DNA from: an uncultured Lachnospiraceae bacterium
GTDB taxonomy: Bacteria; Bacillota; Clostridia; Lachnospirales; Lachnospiraceae
Direction: 5' to 3'
Assembly (NCBI GenBank): GCA_910577675.1
Contig: CAJTOR010000004.1
Span: forward strand, 62,001 to 126,000
Length of the DNA stretch: 64,000 nucleotides
Of this stretch, positions 16,244 through 25,736 are shown piece after piece; positions within the stretch are counted from its first letter, which is position 1, and every line of letters starts with the position of its first letter. A model generated the notes under the pieces. It searched no databases. It saw only the letters and a program-made list of their open reading frames with translations, and was not told the DNA's origin. The position numbers and the translations under genes are program-made.

Positions 16244-17923
16244 CTAATATGCAAATTTTGTCTTTTTTATTGTTTCAATAAATTCTGCATTGTTCTTTGT
16301 TGAAGAAAACATCTGGATTATGCGCTCCACCGCTTCATCCTGCTTCATCCCGTTAAAGGCGCGGCGCATAAGCACATTTGCCTCAATCTCCGCCTGGTTT
16401 AAGAGAAGATCCTCGCGCCTGGTACTCGAGCGCGGCAGGTCAATCGCCGGGAAAATACGGCGCTCGGAAAGATTTCTATCAAGCACTAACTCCATGTTTC
16501 CGGTTCCCTTAAATTCCTCAAAAACCACATCGTCCATACGGCTGCCCGTTTCCACAAGCGCAGTTGCAAGGATTGTAAGGCTGCCCCCCTCCCTCATATT
16601 CCTGGCAGCACCAAAGAATTTTTTCGGCATATGTAAGGCTGCCGGGTCAAGACCACCGGAAAGAGTGCGCCCACTTGACTGCACGGTCAAGTTGTAGGCG
16701 CGCGCAAGCCTCGTGATACTGTCAAGCAAAATAATCACATCCTTGCCGTGCTCCACCAGGCGCTTCGCGCGCTCAATAACCATCTCCGATACCCTCTTGT
16801 GATTCTCCGGAAGTTCATCGAACGTAGAATAAATAACTTCCACGCTGTCACTCTGGATGGATTCCTTAATATCGGTCACCTCCTCCGGACGCTCATCAAT
16901 CAGCAGGATAATCATATGCATCTCCGGATGGTTTTTATTTACTGCATGTGCAATCTGTTTTAACAGGGTTGTTTTTCCCGCTTTTGGCTGAGAAACAATC
17001 ATACCGCGCTGCCCCTTACCGATCGGTGAAACAAGGTCAACAATGCGCATCGCCGGTTTACAGCCGGGCGTTTCAAGATGAATGCGGACATTCGGGAACA
17101 CCGGTGTCAGCTCCTCAAAACGAGGGCGTTTCAGCGCCTCTGCAGGCGGCAGGTCATTGATGGTATTGACATATAAAAGAGGTGAAAACTTCTCGGTCTG
17201 GCTGCGGATTTTTGTATTCCCAACAATCATGTCACCGGTTTTCAAATTCATTTTTCTTATCTGCATCGGAGACACATAAACATCATTCGCGCCCGGCAGG
17301 AAATTATCACACCGGATAAAGCCGAAACCCTCCGGCATAATCTCAAGGATTCCTTCCTTTGTTTCACCGCTGTCAAGCTGCTCTATTTCCTCGCTGGTCA
17401 GACTTCCCTGACGGTAACCGGAAACTGACTGCAAACTCTGCTGCGCGTATGAAAACTGAGTATTCTCCCTTACATCCTGGGCAATTTCCCCGCTGTTATA
17501 CTGATTTGTATATGGATTATTCTGGCTGCGCTCTAATGGCTGGTTCCTCACCCTCGTTTTCGGATATCCGCCATAAGGACCGCGCGGGCCGCTCCTGCGC
17601 TCGCTCTTCTCCGCAGGATGAGAGTTCCTGCGCTCGGCGTTATCCGACACAAAAGTATTTTTCCGTTCCGCACCGGGAACCTGGGCTTGCTTTTGTACCT
17701 GGCTCACATCCGCACTGCCCTGGGATGCCCCGCTCCGCTGCATCGGATTTCTGTCCGCCTCCTGATAAGATGTATTCTTCTCCCCCGCTGTATCGGCTCC
17801 CTCCAACTGGCTCAACAATTCCACCAATTGATGTTTCTTTTTCGTAGTAATCCCTATTATACCTTTTTCCTTGGCTATAATCCTCAATTCCGCCAGTGAC
17901 ATTTTTTCATACTGGTTTTCCAT
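16244..17923 (-). CDS. rho: Transcription termination factor Rho
   Basis: Rho is the hexameric RNA helicase that ends transcription at untranslated RNA. The 559-residue product begins MENQYEKMSLAELRIIAKEK (Rho_N helix-extended-loop domain). It then has a 120-residue Gln/Asn/Arg-rich insertion at about 50-185, an OB-fold RNA-binding domain (EGILEIMPEGFGFIRC) and a RecA-like motor with Walker A SQPKAGKTTLLKQIA and Walker B MIILLIDERPEEVTD. The open frame extends 28 codons further upstream, but ATG 17923 has AAGGAG at seven bases. The extra insertion makes it longer than the E. coli protein, as in many Clostridia. Confidence 0.96.
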   Translation of the reverse strand: MENQYEKMSLAELRIIAKEKGIIGITTKKKHQLVELLSQLEGADTAGEKNTSYQEADRNPMQRSGASQGSADVSQVQKQAQVPGAERKNTFVSDNAERRNSHPAEKSERRSGPRGPYGGYPKTRVRNQPLERSQNNPYTNQYNSGEIAQDVRENTQFSYAQQSLQSVSGYRQGSLTSEEIEQLDSGETKEGILEIMPEGFGFIRCDNFLPGANDVYVSPMQIRKMNLKTGDMIVGNTKIRSQTEKFSPLLYVNTINDLPPAEALKRPRFEELTPVFPNVRIHLETPGCKPAMRIVDLVSPIGKGQRGMIVSQPKAGKTTLLKQIAHAVNKNHPEMHMIILLIDERPEEVTDIKESIQSDSVEVIYSTFDELPENHKRVSEMVIERAKRLVEHGKDVIILLDSITRLARAYNLTVQSSGRTLSGGLDPAALHMPKKFFGAARNMREGGSLTILATALVETGSRMDDVVFEEFKGTGNMELVLDRNLSERRIFPAIDLPRSSTRREDLLLNQAEIEANVLMRRAFNGMKQDEAVERIIQMFSSTKNNAEFIETIKKTKFAY

Positions 17924-18113
17924 TCTCTTGCTCCTTAATATTAGTTTTTCGATTTCCACGCACAATTTGGATTTTCTGCACAATCTGCCAGAAATTATAG
18001 ACTGCATCGATTAACGCCGATTTCATTATACACCATTTTTTTCAAAAAAGGAAGACTATCTTTTTTTCCTTTCTCTTCTTTTTTTTCCCTTATTTCTCCT
18101 GATTTTCCCACCA

Positions 18114-20060
18114 TCATAACATATTATACCATGTCTTTCCGACAGGTTTCCCTCCGTGATGCCCCCGCAAGGCAGCGGGCAGAGCCTCACCCTCGTCCCC
18201 AAAATACAGTTTTTCACGCTTTCCCCCGGTAAAATCATTTATCGCACCAAGAAACCTCTCCCCGTATCTGGCATACTTATTCTCGCCAATTCCCGCCACC
18301 TTTTGCATCTCCTCCCCGTTAAAAGGAAGCCTTACACAAAGTTCAAGCAAGGTCTTATCCGAAAAAATAATGTAGGGAGGCACACTCTCCTCACGCGCAA
18401 TCTCCATGCGCAGTTGCCTCAACAGGTCAAAAAGCGTAAGCCCCCTCGAATTTAAAATATCCGAACGGCTCCTTTTATCGACGGCAGCACCTTTCCTCCC
18501 GTCCCCCGCACTATCTTTTTTGCACCTCTTAAATATAAGCCTGCACTCACCCAAAAATAATCCCCGTGCTTTTTTGGTTTCCCCGAGCAATGCATATTTA
18601 TCCTTTGTCTGGTCAAGATACCCCTCAAGCAACATCTGCCCGATCAGTTCCCTTAATTCCCCCTGCGGCCACTCTTTAAGACTTGCAAAGGCAGGATACT
18701 CAGAAACACGGTACTCTTTCAGCTTTGCGGTATTCTCCCCCGAAAGAGTCCCCGCCACCACGCGCAGACCATAGCGCCCCCTCATCTGCCGCACACATTC
18801 CACAACCTTTACAGCCGCCTCTGTCACATCCGTTTCCTCAAACTCTTTCTTGCAGTTGGAACAATTTCCGCAGCGCCCACTGCCATACTCGCCAAAATAA
18901 TCAAGAATATACTCCCGAAGGCAGTTCTTTGTCTTGCAGTAACCCTCCATGGCGCGCAGGCGCTCCATATCGCGCTCCGCTACCGCCAGAGCCTCCTCGG
19001 CCGTAAATTCCACATTCGGCTCCTTATTCTCCATCATATACCGCAAAAGTACCGCATCCTGCGCCGAATAAAGCAGGATGCACTCCGAGGCGACCCCGTC
19101 GCGCCCTGCCCTTCCCGCTTCCTGATAATAATTCTCCATGCCCTGCGGCATGTTATAATGAATAACATAACGGATATTAGATTTGTCAATCCCCATGCCA
19201 AACGCGTTGGTTGCCACCATCACAGGACATTTATCATACATAAAATCTTCCTGGTTCTGCCGCCTGGTTTCATTGTCAAGCCCCGCATGATATTTTGTGG
19301 CATTGATACCGGACACAGAAAGCATTGCATGGACTGCCTCAACATTCTTTCTGGTGGCACAGTAGATTATTCCGCTCTCCCCAGAATGCCCGAGAACATA
19401 ATCCATCACATAGGTATCCTTTTTTGCCGGATATTCCACGCCAAAATAAAGATTTTCCCTGTCAAAACCCGTCACTAAAACCTGCGGGGACACAAGCCCG
19501 AGGACGCAGGCGATATCCTCCTTTACACGGCCGGTCGCTGTGGCTGTAAACGCACCAACCACCGGCCTTTTCGCAAGCCTTTTGATAAACTGCACAATCT
19601 TTAGATAACTCGGTCTGAAATCCTGCCCCCACTGGGAAATACAGTGCGCCTCATCCACAGTTAGAAGTGAAAGCTCCGCTTTTTCCGCAAACGAGAGGAA
19701 TCCCGGCGTTTCAAGACGTTCCGGCGCTACATAGATAATCTTGTACCTCCCATTTGCAGCAAACGAAAGTGCCTTTGCAATCTGCCCCTCACTCAGGGAA
19801 CTGTTGATATACGCGGCATGGACACCCGCCTGGTTCAAAGCCTGCACCTGGTCCTTCATCAGCGAGATCAGCGGGGAAACCACCACCGTCACTCCCGGCA
19901 AAAGCAGCGCAGGCACCTGGTAGCAGAGTGATTTCCCCGCCCCTGTCGGCATGATCCCAAGCACATCCCTGCCCGCAAGTATGGAGTCAACCAAAAACTC
20001 CTGCCCCTTGCGGAAACCCGTGTAGCCAAAATACTTTTTTAAAATATCATATTTGTCCAA
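18114..20060 (-). CDS. recQ: ATP-dependent DNA helicase RecQ
   Basis: RecQ unwinds DNA 3' to 5' in recombination repair. The 648-residue product shows Walker A MPTGAGKSLCYQ, the DEAH box TVDEAHCISQWG, helicase motifs TATAT and GRAGRDG, an RQC zinc cluster (CLREYILDYFGE then CGNCSNC) and a C-terminal HRDC-like domain (LFDLLRQLRMEIAREESVPP, VAGIGENKYARYGERFL). The start is TTG, with GGGGGGAG seven bases upstream. The segment between RQC and HRDC has a basic linker. It lies upstream of rho on the same strand with a gap of about 190 bases that contains a TATAAT at 18025-18030 likely serving rho. Confidence 0.95.
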   Translation of the reverse strand: MDKYDILKKYFGYTGFRKGQEFLVDSILAGRDVLGIMPTGAGKSLCYQVPALLLPGVTVVVSPLISLMKDQVQALNQAGVHAAYINSSLSEGQIAKALSFAANGRYKIIYVAPERLETPGFLSFAEKAELSLLTVDEAHCISQWGQDFRPSYLKIVQFIKRLAKRPVVGAFTATATGRVKEDIACVLGLVSPQVLVTGFDRENLYFGVEYPAKKDTYVMDYVLGHSGESGIIYCATRKNVEAVHAMLSVSGINATKYHAGLDNETRRQNQEDFMYDKCPVMVATNAFGMGIDKSNIRYVIHYNMPQGMENYYQEAGRAGRDGVASECILLYSAQDAVLLRYMMENKEPNVEFTAEEALAVAERDMERLRAMEGYCKTKNCLREYILDYFGEYGSGRCGNCSNCKKEFEETDVTEAAVKVVECVRQMRGRYGLRVVAGTLSGENTAKLKEYRVSEYPAFASLKEWPQGELRELIGQMLLEGYLDQTKDKYALLGETKKARGLFLGECRLIFKRCKKDSAGDGRKGAAVDKRSRSDILNSRGLTLFDLLRQLRMEIAREESVPPYIIFSDKTLLELCVRLPFNGEEMQKVAGIGENKYARYGERFLGAINDFTGGKREKLYFGDEGEALPAALRGHHGGKPVGKTWYNML

Positions 20061-20106
20061 TTTAAAACTCCCCCCAAAAATCAGTCCCCCGCCCGGCTAA
20101 AATCTG

Positions 20107-23100
20107 CTACTTTAGATACTGGCGCAGAACTTCCATCAGTACGTCAACATCGATCGGCTTGGCAATATGGGCATTCATCCCGTTCATTAACGCCGCCTCC
20201 TTATCCTCTTCAAGCGCATTCGCCGTCATCGCTATAATCGGCAGGTTCTTTACATCCTTCCTCGGCAGCGCACGGATTGTCCTAGTCGCCTCATACCCAT
20301 CCATAATCGGCATCTGTACATCCATCAGCACTGCATCATAATAATATTCTTCCGCCTCCTTAACCATCGCCACCGCATCCGTCCCATCCGGCGCACTCTC
20401 CACCTCAAAGCCTGCCTCCGTCAGGATAACCTCCGCAATCTCGCGGTTAAGTTCGATATCCTCCACAAGCAGCAAACGCTTTCCTCCAAAATCTTCCAGT
20501 GTCCACGCCGCAACCTGTTCCTTGTTCTCTATCAGGTTATTAGCCACCAAAAGTGCGGACTTTAAGTCGGACATAAACAGCGGCTTCGCACAGAATGCCG
20601 TAACCCCTGCTGCCCTCGCTTCCTCCTCGATATCCGTCCAATCGTATGCGGTTAAGATAATGATTGGCACATCGCCCCCCACTGCGCTGCGGATCTTTCT
20701 TGCAGTTTCTACCCCGCTGGTTTCCGGCATCTGCCAGTCAATAATATAAGTATGGTAGGAATCCCCTTCCTCGCAGGCAAGCTTCGCCCGATATGCCGCC
20801 TCCCTTCCGGATGTCGTCCATTCCGCCCTCATGCCAAGCTGTTTTAACATCTTGCTCACGCTGTCACAAACATTAAAATCATCATCCACCACAAGCGCGC
20901 GCAAGCCCTCGATCTCCCTGATCTGCTCCGCATTCTTCTCCACATCCTGAAGTTTAAGTCCGATCGTTACAGTGAAAGTACTTCCCTTTCCAACCTCACT
21001 CTCCACCTCAATCTCGCCGTTCATCATCTCAATAATATTCTTGGTGATCGCCATGCCAAGCCCCGTTCCCTGGATACCCGACTGGGTCACGGTCGCCTCG
21101 CGCTCAAATGGCTCAAACACATGTTGTACAAACTCCGGCGACATGCCGACACCGTTGTCCTTAACAGTAAAAATATAGTCGCCATACCCGTGGCGGAACG
21201 TCGTCTTCTGCATAATACGGAAGGAAACACTGCCGCCCGCCGGCGTATATTTTACGGCATTGCTTAACAGGTTGATAAATACCTGGCTCAATTTGAGGGA
21301 GTCCGCGATCACATCCTCATTGACCACCTCGAACGTGTCAATAAAAAGTTCAAGCTGTTTTGCTTTCACCTGAGGCTGGATAATATTGACCAGATTGTGC
21401 ATAAGCTCCGAAATATTGCATTCCTGCTCGTTGATCTGCACCTTTCCGCTCTCAATCCGGCTCATGTCAAGAATATCGTTAATCAGGCTTAAAAGATGGT
21501 TGCTGGATGAGAGAACTTTCTGTAAGCAGTCCCTGACCTGATCCTTATTGTCAATATGACTGACGGCAATCGTTGTAAAGCCAATAATGGCATTCATCGG
21601 TGTCCTTATATCATGGGACATATTGGATAGGAAAGCTGTCTTTGCCCGATTTGCATGCTGTGCCTGCATCAGCGCATCCTGAAGCGCCTGCGTCTGTTCC
21701 CTCTGCTGGCATACCTGATCCGTAATCTCCTTTGTCACCACCATGGCAACAATATCGCCCGTGGTATCATCCTGTGTCATCACAAAGGACTGGCGGACAC
21801 AGAGCGGTTTTTCCCCGGTAATCATAATCCAGTAATCTACCTCAACTTCTGCTTCCCCCTGGGCAAAACAATCCCTGAGATATTGTATATCAGCCACTTT
21901 CCGGTACGTTTCGATGGACTCTTCCAGAACATGCTCCCTTAGCCTGCCAAAACATTCCGAAGCTTTGCAAGGTGCCTTTAGCTCTAATTTTTCAAGAAGT
22001 GACATCGTCTTTCCCTGCAGAGTATATACTATATCCTGCTCTATAACATCCTTTGTCAGATTCATCTCAAACGTGCAGAATGCGCTGGATGCAATTGCAA
22101 TCCGGTACTGTCTTTCCTTGCGGTTTGCAAGCGCCATCTGTGCCTGGATTTTAAGTTCTTTCTCCTTGGTTTCCGTAATATTCTGCCTGGTAAGAAGGAC
22201 TTTGGCTGCCCTTCCATCATGCCGCTCAATACACATGATATTCACATGCTCCCAGTCCTCGCGGCCGTCACGCACCACGCGGCATTCAAAGCGGACATCG
22301 TCCTGCTCCTTTAGTTCGCTGATTAAAAAGTCCCTGTCAACAATACGGGTAAATTCCTTCCTGGTTTCATCGTCCGCCATAATATGGCATAAATAATCTA
22401 CAAGTGAATCGTAATCCCCGCTTGTAGCAAGACAATCATTTTCCGGCTTTGTCCCCGCCAAGTACTGATATGTTTTTGTTTCCAGATCAATCATGGAAAA
22501 GCGGGTAAAAAGAGTGTTAATCCCCGTGAAAATATAATTAAGTTCCTGTTTTTCCGCCTCAAGCTGCTTCTTCTCGCGCCCTGCACGGAACAAAAGAAAA
22601 ATAATAAAAATGACAAACAATCCAATCAGTGCGGCTTCAAGCTGCATGCCGACCAGGTTTTCCTCCCTTATCATGCTCTGGGTAACACTTTTTGGAAATG
22701 TTTGTACAAGTACATATTTATTATTAGGGAGATATGTCACACAGATATTATCTGTCTTGCTTTCCGAATCACAGATAAATGCGCCCTTCCCGCCATTCTC
22801 AAATACTCCCCTCACCCCTGCTGCTGTCTTCTTATCAATCACCCCTTCAGATAGCAACAACTCGACCAGATGCTCCTCATAGACCGTTCTCTCGTCGGAA
22901 CTTGCAATAACCCTGCCTTCCGGTGTACATAAAAAGACATCTGCTGTCTCACCAAAATACGTGGTGGAAAGCATGCTCTTTAAATACTCCTCAGCCAGGT
23001 ACACCCCGCGCAGTACGCCGATGATCTGCCCCTTATACCTGACAGGCGCATAGAAATTTGCCATTGTTTCATCAAAAAAATAAGAATCAAATACGATTGT

Positions 23101-23499
23101 GGTGCCACTCACCCCATTTATACCATTCTTAAAGAAAGCACGTTCCGTTACATCCGCCGTCCGCCCGTCAGCAATATAATCCACCCCGTTGATATCCGTA
23201 AACAGCACGGCATCAAAAACGGCGTTTTCCTCTATCTTCTCAAGCATCTGCAATGTAACCACCGGCTCAGACAGACTTTCACCAACAAAATAGGCATATG
23301 TATTAATCCTTCCCAGTGCATTGCTTAATTCCTCATCAATCTGGACAGCTTTTATCTGTGCCGCATCCGCTGCATAATTCTTGTTTTGCTCCCCTATACG
23401 TTCCTTGTTCTGAACCGTATACCACTGAAACAGAACAATAATGGCTACAAGCAGAACTATAACATAAATAATCTCCTGTAACGTCTTCTTTCTCTTCAT
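20107..23499 (-). CDS. Hybrid sensor histidine kinase with two receiver domains
   Basis: This 1130-residue membrane kinase has a first membrane helix at about 10-27, an extracellular Cache-like sensor at about 35-275 (AVLFTDINGVDYIADGR, FYAPVRYKGQIIGVLRGVYL), a second helix near 285-305 and PAS-like regions. These lead to a HisKA dimerisation helix with the phospho-His in FLSNMSHDIRTPMNAIIGFT, a HATPase domain (DNGVGM, GTGLGMAITKNI) and two receiver domains with Asp in IIDWQMPETSG and VLMDVQMPIMDG. The ATG has AAGGAGAGG upstream. The output partner is not nearby; phosphorelay to a distant regulator is expected. Such proteins are frequent in Lachnospiraceae and sense small extracellular ligands. 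Confidence 0.93.
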   Translation of the reverse strand: MKRKKTLQEIIYVIVLLVAIIVLFQWYTVQNKERIGEQNKNYAADAAQIKAVQIDEELSNALGRINTYAYFVGESLSEPVVTLQMLEKIEENAVFDAVLFTDINGVDYIADGRTADVTERAFFKNGINGVSGTTIVFDSYFFDETMANFYAPVRYKGQIIGVLRGVYLAEEYLKSMLSTTYFGETADVFLCTPEGRVIASSDERTVYEEHLVELLLSEGVIDKKTAAGVRGVFENGGKGAFICDSESKTDNICVTYLPNNKYVLVQTFPKSVTQSMIREENLVGMQLEAALIGLFVIFIIFLLFRAGREKKQLEAEKQELNYIFTGINTLFTRFSMIDLETKTYQYLAGTKPENDCLATSGDYDSLVDYLCHIMADDETRKEFTRIVDRDFLISELKEQDDVRFECRVVRDGREDWEHVNIMCIERHDGRAAKVLLTRQNITETKEKELKIQAQMALANRKERQYRIAIASSAFCTFEMNLTKDVIEQDIVYTLQGKTMSLLEKLELKAPCKASECFGRLREHVLEESIETYRKVADIQYLRDCFAQGEAEVEVDYWIMITGEKPLCVRQSFVMTQDDTTGDIVAMVVTKEITDQVCQQREQTQALQDALMQAQHANRAKTAFLSNMSHDIRTPMNAIIGFTTIAVSHIDNKDQVRDCLQKVLSSSNHLLSLINDILDMSRIESGKVQINEQECNISELMHNLVNIIQPQVKAKQLELFIDTFEVVNEDVIADSLKLSQVFINLLSNAVKYTPAGGSVSFRIMQKTTFRHGYGDYIFTVKDNGVGMSPEFVQHVFEPFEREATVTQSGIQGTGLGMAITKNIIEMMNGEIEVESEVGKGSTFTVTIGLKLQDVEKNAEQIREIEGLRALVVDDDFNVCDSVSKMLKQLGMRAEWTTSGREAAYRAKLACEEGDSYHTYIIDWQMPETSGVETARKIRSAVGGDVPIIILTAYDWTDIEEEARAAGVTAFCAKPLFMSDLKSALLVANNLIENKEQVAAWTLEDFGGKRLLLVEDIELNREIAEVILTEAGFEVESAPDGTDAVAMVKEAEEYYYDAVLMDVQMPIMDGYEATRTIRALPRKDVKNLPIIAMTANALEEDKEAALMNGMNAHIAKPIDVDVLMEVLRQYLK

Positions 23500-24190
23500 A
23501 GACCTCTCCTTACCTTGTAATTTCCCTTCCCCCTACATCACAAACTGCTAGAATCCTGCCAACAATATGCCTGACAGGTAATACCCTCTACCGCCCCCTT
23601 TTTTATAATATAAGATCATTCCCTGATCTGCACACCCCCTTTAACACCCCCTTATCCAAAACAATGTCAGAATACCACACAGCAGGCTTTTCACAATCCC
23701 TCAATTCTCCCCGACAGCAACCCGGCATTCTGCCCGTCTTTATCTGTGATTTGCGCGATGCATCCAAAGTAATCGATTACAAAAAACAAATTTATATATA
23801 ATACAAATAAGTTATTCCTCTCTGTCCATATGCGGTAATCACAACAATATACTGCCCCATTAAAAGATTTTACCATAATACTGAAAAAAATAAAAGTATT
23901 TTTATCCAAGTTTTGTTTTAAGTACTTAAATATACAGAGTCCCTATCTACCACACAAAAAAATATGCGTGGCAGTTTCTGTTTAAGAAACTGCTACGCAC
24001 TGACAAACACAATATTAACTTACTGTTCCCCTTTTAATACTGCCTCTATTTCCTCCCTTGATGGCATGCAAGTTTCCTCATTTTCCCAAAACAGGCACTG
24101 CTTCCATCTCTACCCATGAACGATTGCAAATCCCCTGCAAGCCAACCAGGTCATCCATATAGCTTCAAATATCGTGGTGCGCTCCTCCAC
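23500..24190. other. Gene-poor gap with one terminator-like hairpin
   Basis: No convincing gene is present in about 690 bases. A nearly perfect 15-bp hairpin (TGCGTGGCAGTTTCT, loop GTTTA, AGAAACTGCTACGCA) lies at 23965-23999. On the minus strand it is followed by ATATTTTTTTG, so it can end transcription coming from the ABC ATPase gene. A short minus-strand frame near 24010-24100, ending EEIEAVLKGEQ, is closed by an in-frame stop upstream and looks like debris. Confidence 0.5.
23955..23999 (-). terminator. Terminator of the ABC importer operon
   Basis: The 15-bp stem at 23965-23999 is followed on the minus strand by a run of seven T. It is about 190 bases after the ATPase gene, the last gene of the importer operon. 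Confidence 0.75.
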
Positions 24191-25009
24191 TTAACTAAGG
24201 AGCTCATAATAATACTGCTCCCCCGCTTCCGTCGGAACCGACTTTACTGCGACACCGTAAAGTTCCTCCGCTATCTTCGAGCGGACAGTCTCCTTTGCAC
24301 TGCCGCAAAAAATAATTTTTCCCGCAGAAAGCGCGGCAACCTTATCGGAAATCTTTAGGGCAAGCGGCAGGTCATGCAGGACGAGCAAGAGTGTCTTGCC
24401 CGCGCCGGACAGTTCCCTTACCAGGGCAGCAAATTTTGCCTGCTGCCCGATATCGAGATAGGTGGTCGGCTCATCCATCACAATCACACCCGCCTGCTGT
24501 GCGAGCGCCATCGCAATATATACCTTCTGCCGCATCCCCCCGGAAAGCTGGCTCATCGGATAGTCCGAATATTGTAAAATCCTCATCTGCTCCATCGCCC
24601 GCCGCGCCACCTCAATATCCTGGGCACCATACCTCCTCGGATAACTTAAATATGGGAAGCGCCCGGAAAGCACCATGCGCCCCGCCGTAATGTCCGGCAC
24701 ATTATTTCCCTGCGGGAGATAAGCGATATTTTTTGCAAGTTCCGATCTTTTAAGTTTTTCTGCCAAAACACCGCCAATCAGTATCTTCCCGCCGGTCAGG
24801 GGATGGAAGCCGAGCAAGACTTTAAGAAGCGTACTTTTTCCGCTGCCATTTTCACCGATCAGGGTGGTCACCTGACCTTTTTGCAAGGTTAAGCTTACAC
24901 CGTCAAGTACCCTGTGTTTCCCATACCCGGCGGAAACATTTCTAATTTCGACCATAGCACTTTCTGCTTCCTGTGTTTTTCCCTCCTTCAGATTTCCAAT
25001 TTTTCCCAT
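24191..25009 (-). CDS. FecE/FepC-type ABC importer ATPase
   Basis: The ATPase energises a FecCD-type importer for iron chelates, haem or corrinoids. It has Walker A IGENGSGKSTLLK, the Q-loop in AYLPQGNNV, the signature LSGGMRQKVYIAMALAQ, Walker B VIVMDEPTTYLDIGQQ and the switch His in LVLHDLPLAL. The start is probably the ATG at 25009 after AAGGAG (tight spacing); a second Met 18 codons later (MVEIRNVSAGYG) is closer to the family N-terminus. It belongs with the permease and binding-protein genes, but a degenerate insertion sequence of about 640 bases now separates it from them. Confidence 0.92.
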   Translation of the reverse strand: MGKIGNLKEGKTQEAESAMVEIRNVSAGYGKHRVLDGVSLTLQKGQVTTLIGENGSGKSTLLKVLLGFHPLTGGKILIGGVLAEKLKRSELAKNIAYLPQGNNVPDITAGRMVLSGRFPYLSYPRRYGAQDIEVARRAMEQMRILQYSDYPMSQLSGGMRQKVYIAMALAQQAGVIVMDEPTTYLDIGQQAKFAALVRELSGAGKTLLLVLHDLPLALKISDKVAALSAGKIIFCGSAKETVRSKIAEELYGVAVKSVPTEAGEQYYYELLS

Positions 25010-25097
25010 TATCTCCTTCCCCACCTCCGAATTCCTGCCCCATCTGCCAGAAAGCTCCTTTACAATCTCCCAAAATTACTGCAATCCCAGGATTGAA

Positions 25098-25289
25098 CTA
25101 CCCATTGTCTAAAGTCAATGGGCTTCCTGCTTCATCGACCTCGTAACCTACTATCTCCACAGGCGTTAATTCGGGCAGCCCCTGCCCTAATGTCTGGTTA
25201 TAGACAAACCGGCAGCAGCCAAATGTTTTTGCAATCTGTGTTCGCTGTTCGCTATTGGGGTATATCCTGTATTTATATGCTTTCAGCAT
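25098..25289 (-). pseudogene. TnpB with internal deletion
   Basis: The first 34 residues (MLKAYKYRIYPNSEQRTQIA, then KTFGCCRFVYNQTL) are the classic N-terminus of TnpB, the RNA-guided nuclease of IS605-type elements. They are joined in frame to a short tail (GQGLPELTPVE..EAGSP) like the extreme C-terminus. About 300 residues with the RuvC nuclease and zinc finger are missing, so no nuclease can be made. Confidence 0.8.
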
Positions 25290-25307
25290 TGACTATCACC
25301 GCCTTCT

Positions 25308-25660
25308 CTAACCTTGGTTTTCTATATACCTTTGTAGCATCTCTTCTGAAACATTCCCTACGCTGCATGCGAAATATCCGTCCGTCCAAAAGGTATGCTC
25401 TTTCCAAAAATGTTTCCGCAAATCATTCGGGTACTTTTTCCAAATATGATATGTTGTATAGCTTTTCATCCGATTTACTATCTTACTGATAGACATTGTT
25501 GGTTCTGTTTCTATCATGTAATGGATATGGTCTTTATCCGTTTCCATATATCTGATAATCACCTTATGCTTTTGGCATATCTCCTAAGAGAACGGTTTTA
25601 TGTCATCTGATATCTGCTTTGCTGTCAGTAGTTTTTTTGTATTTCCATGTCCCCATAGCG
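25308..25660 (-). pseudogene. IS200-type Y1 transposase TnpA, frameshifted and N-truncated
   Basis: The frame from 25562 down reads IIRYMETDKDHIHYMIETEP, with the HUH metal motif as HIH, and ends with the tyrosine-bearing helix NVSEEMLQRYIENQG. Upstream, another frame encodes QISDDIKTVLL, which should continue as EICQKHKVIIRYME but is shifted by one base near 25600. The first strands of the HUH fold are missing. The protein is therefore not functional as encoded. Confidence 0.75.
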
Positions 25661-25736
25661 AAAATATAGCACAAACCACTACTTTTGGCTACCTTAACCC
25701 ACCGTCTTAAGCCAGTGGGATTACGGTAGCCTTATT

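Larger units (their letters stand above)
25093..25735 (-). mobile_element. Degenerate IS200/IS605-family element
   Basis: The left end, at the high-coordinate side, has a long hairpin at 25687-25731: GGCTACC, TTAA, CCCAC, loop, GTGGG, ATTAC, GGTAGCC. The right end has CCCATTG (25101-25107) and CAATGGG (25116-25122) followed by TAGTTCAAT, the usual subterminal palindrome plan of this family. Inside are a broken tnpA and a tnpB reduced to its two ends. There are no terminal inverted repeats or target duplication, as expected for the family. It lies between the permease and ATPase genes of one operon. The copy cannot move by itself but may be mobilised in trans if the ends are intact. Confidence 0.85.
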
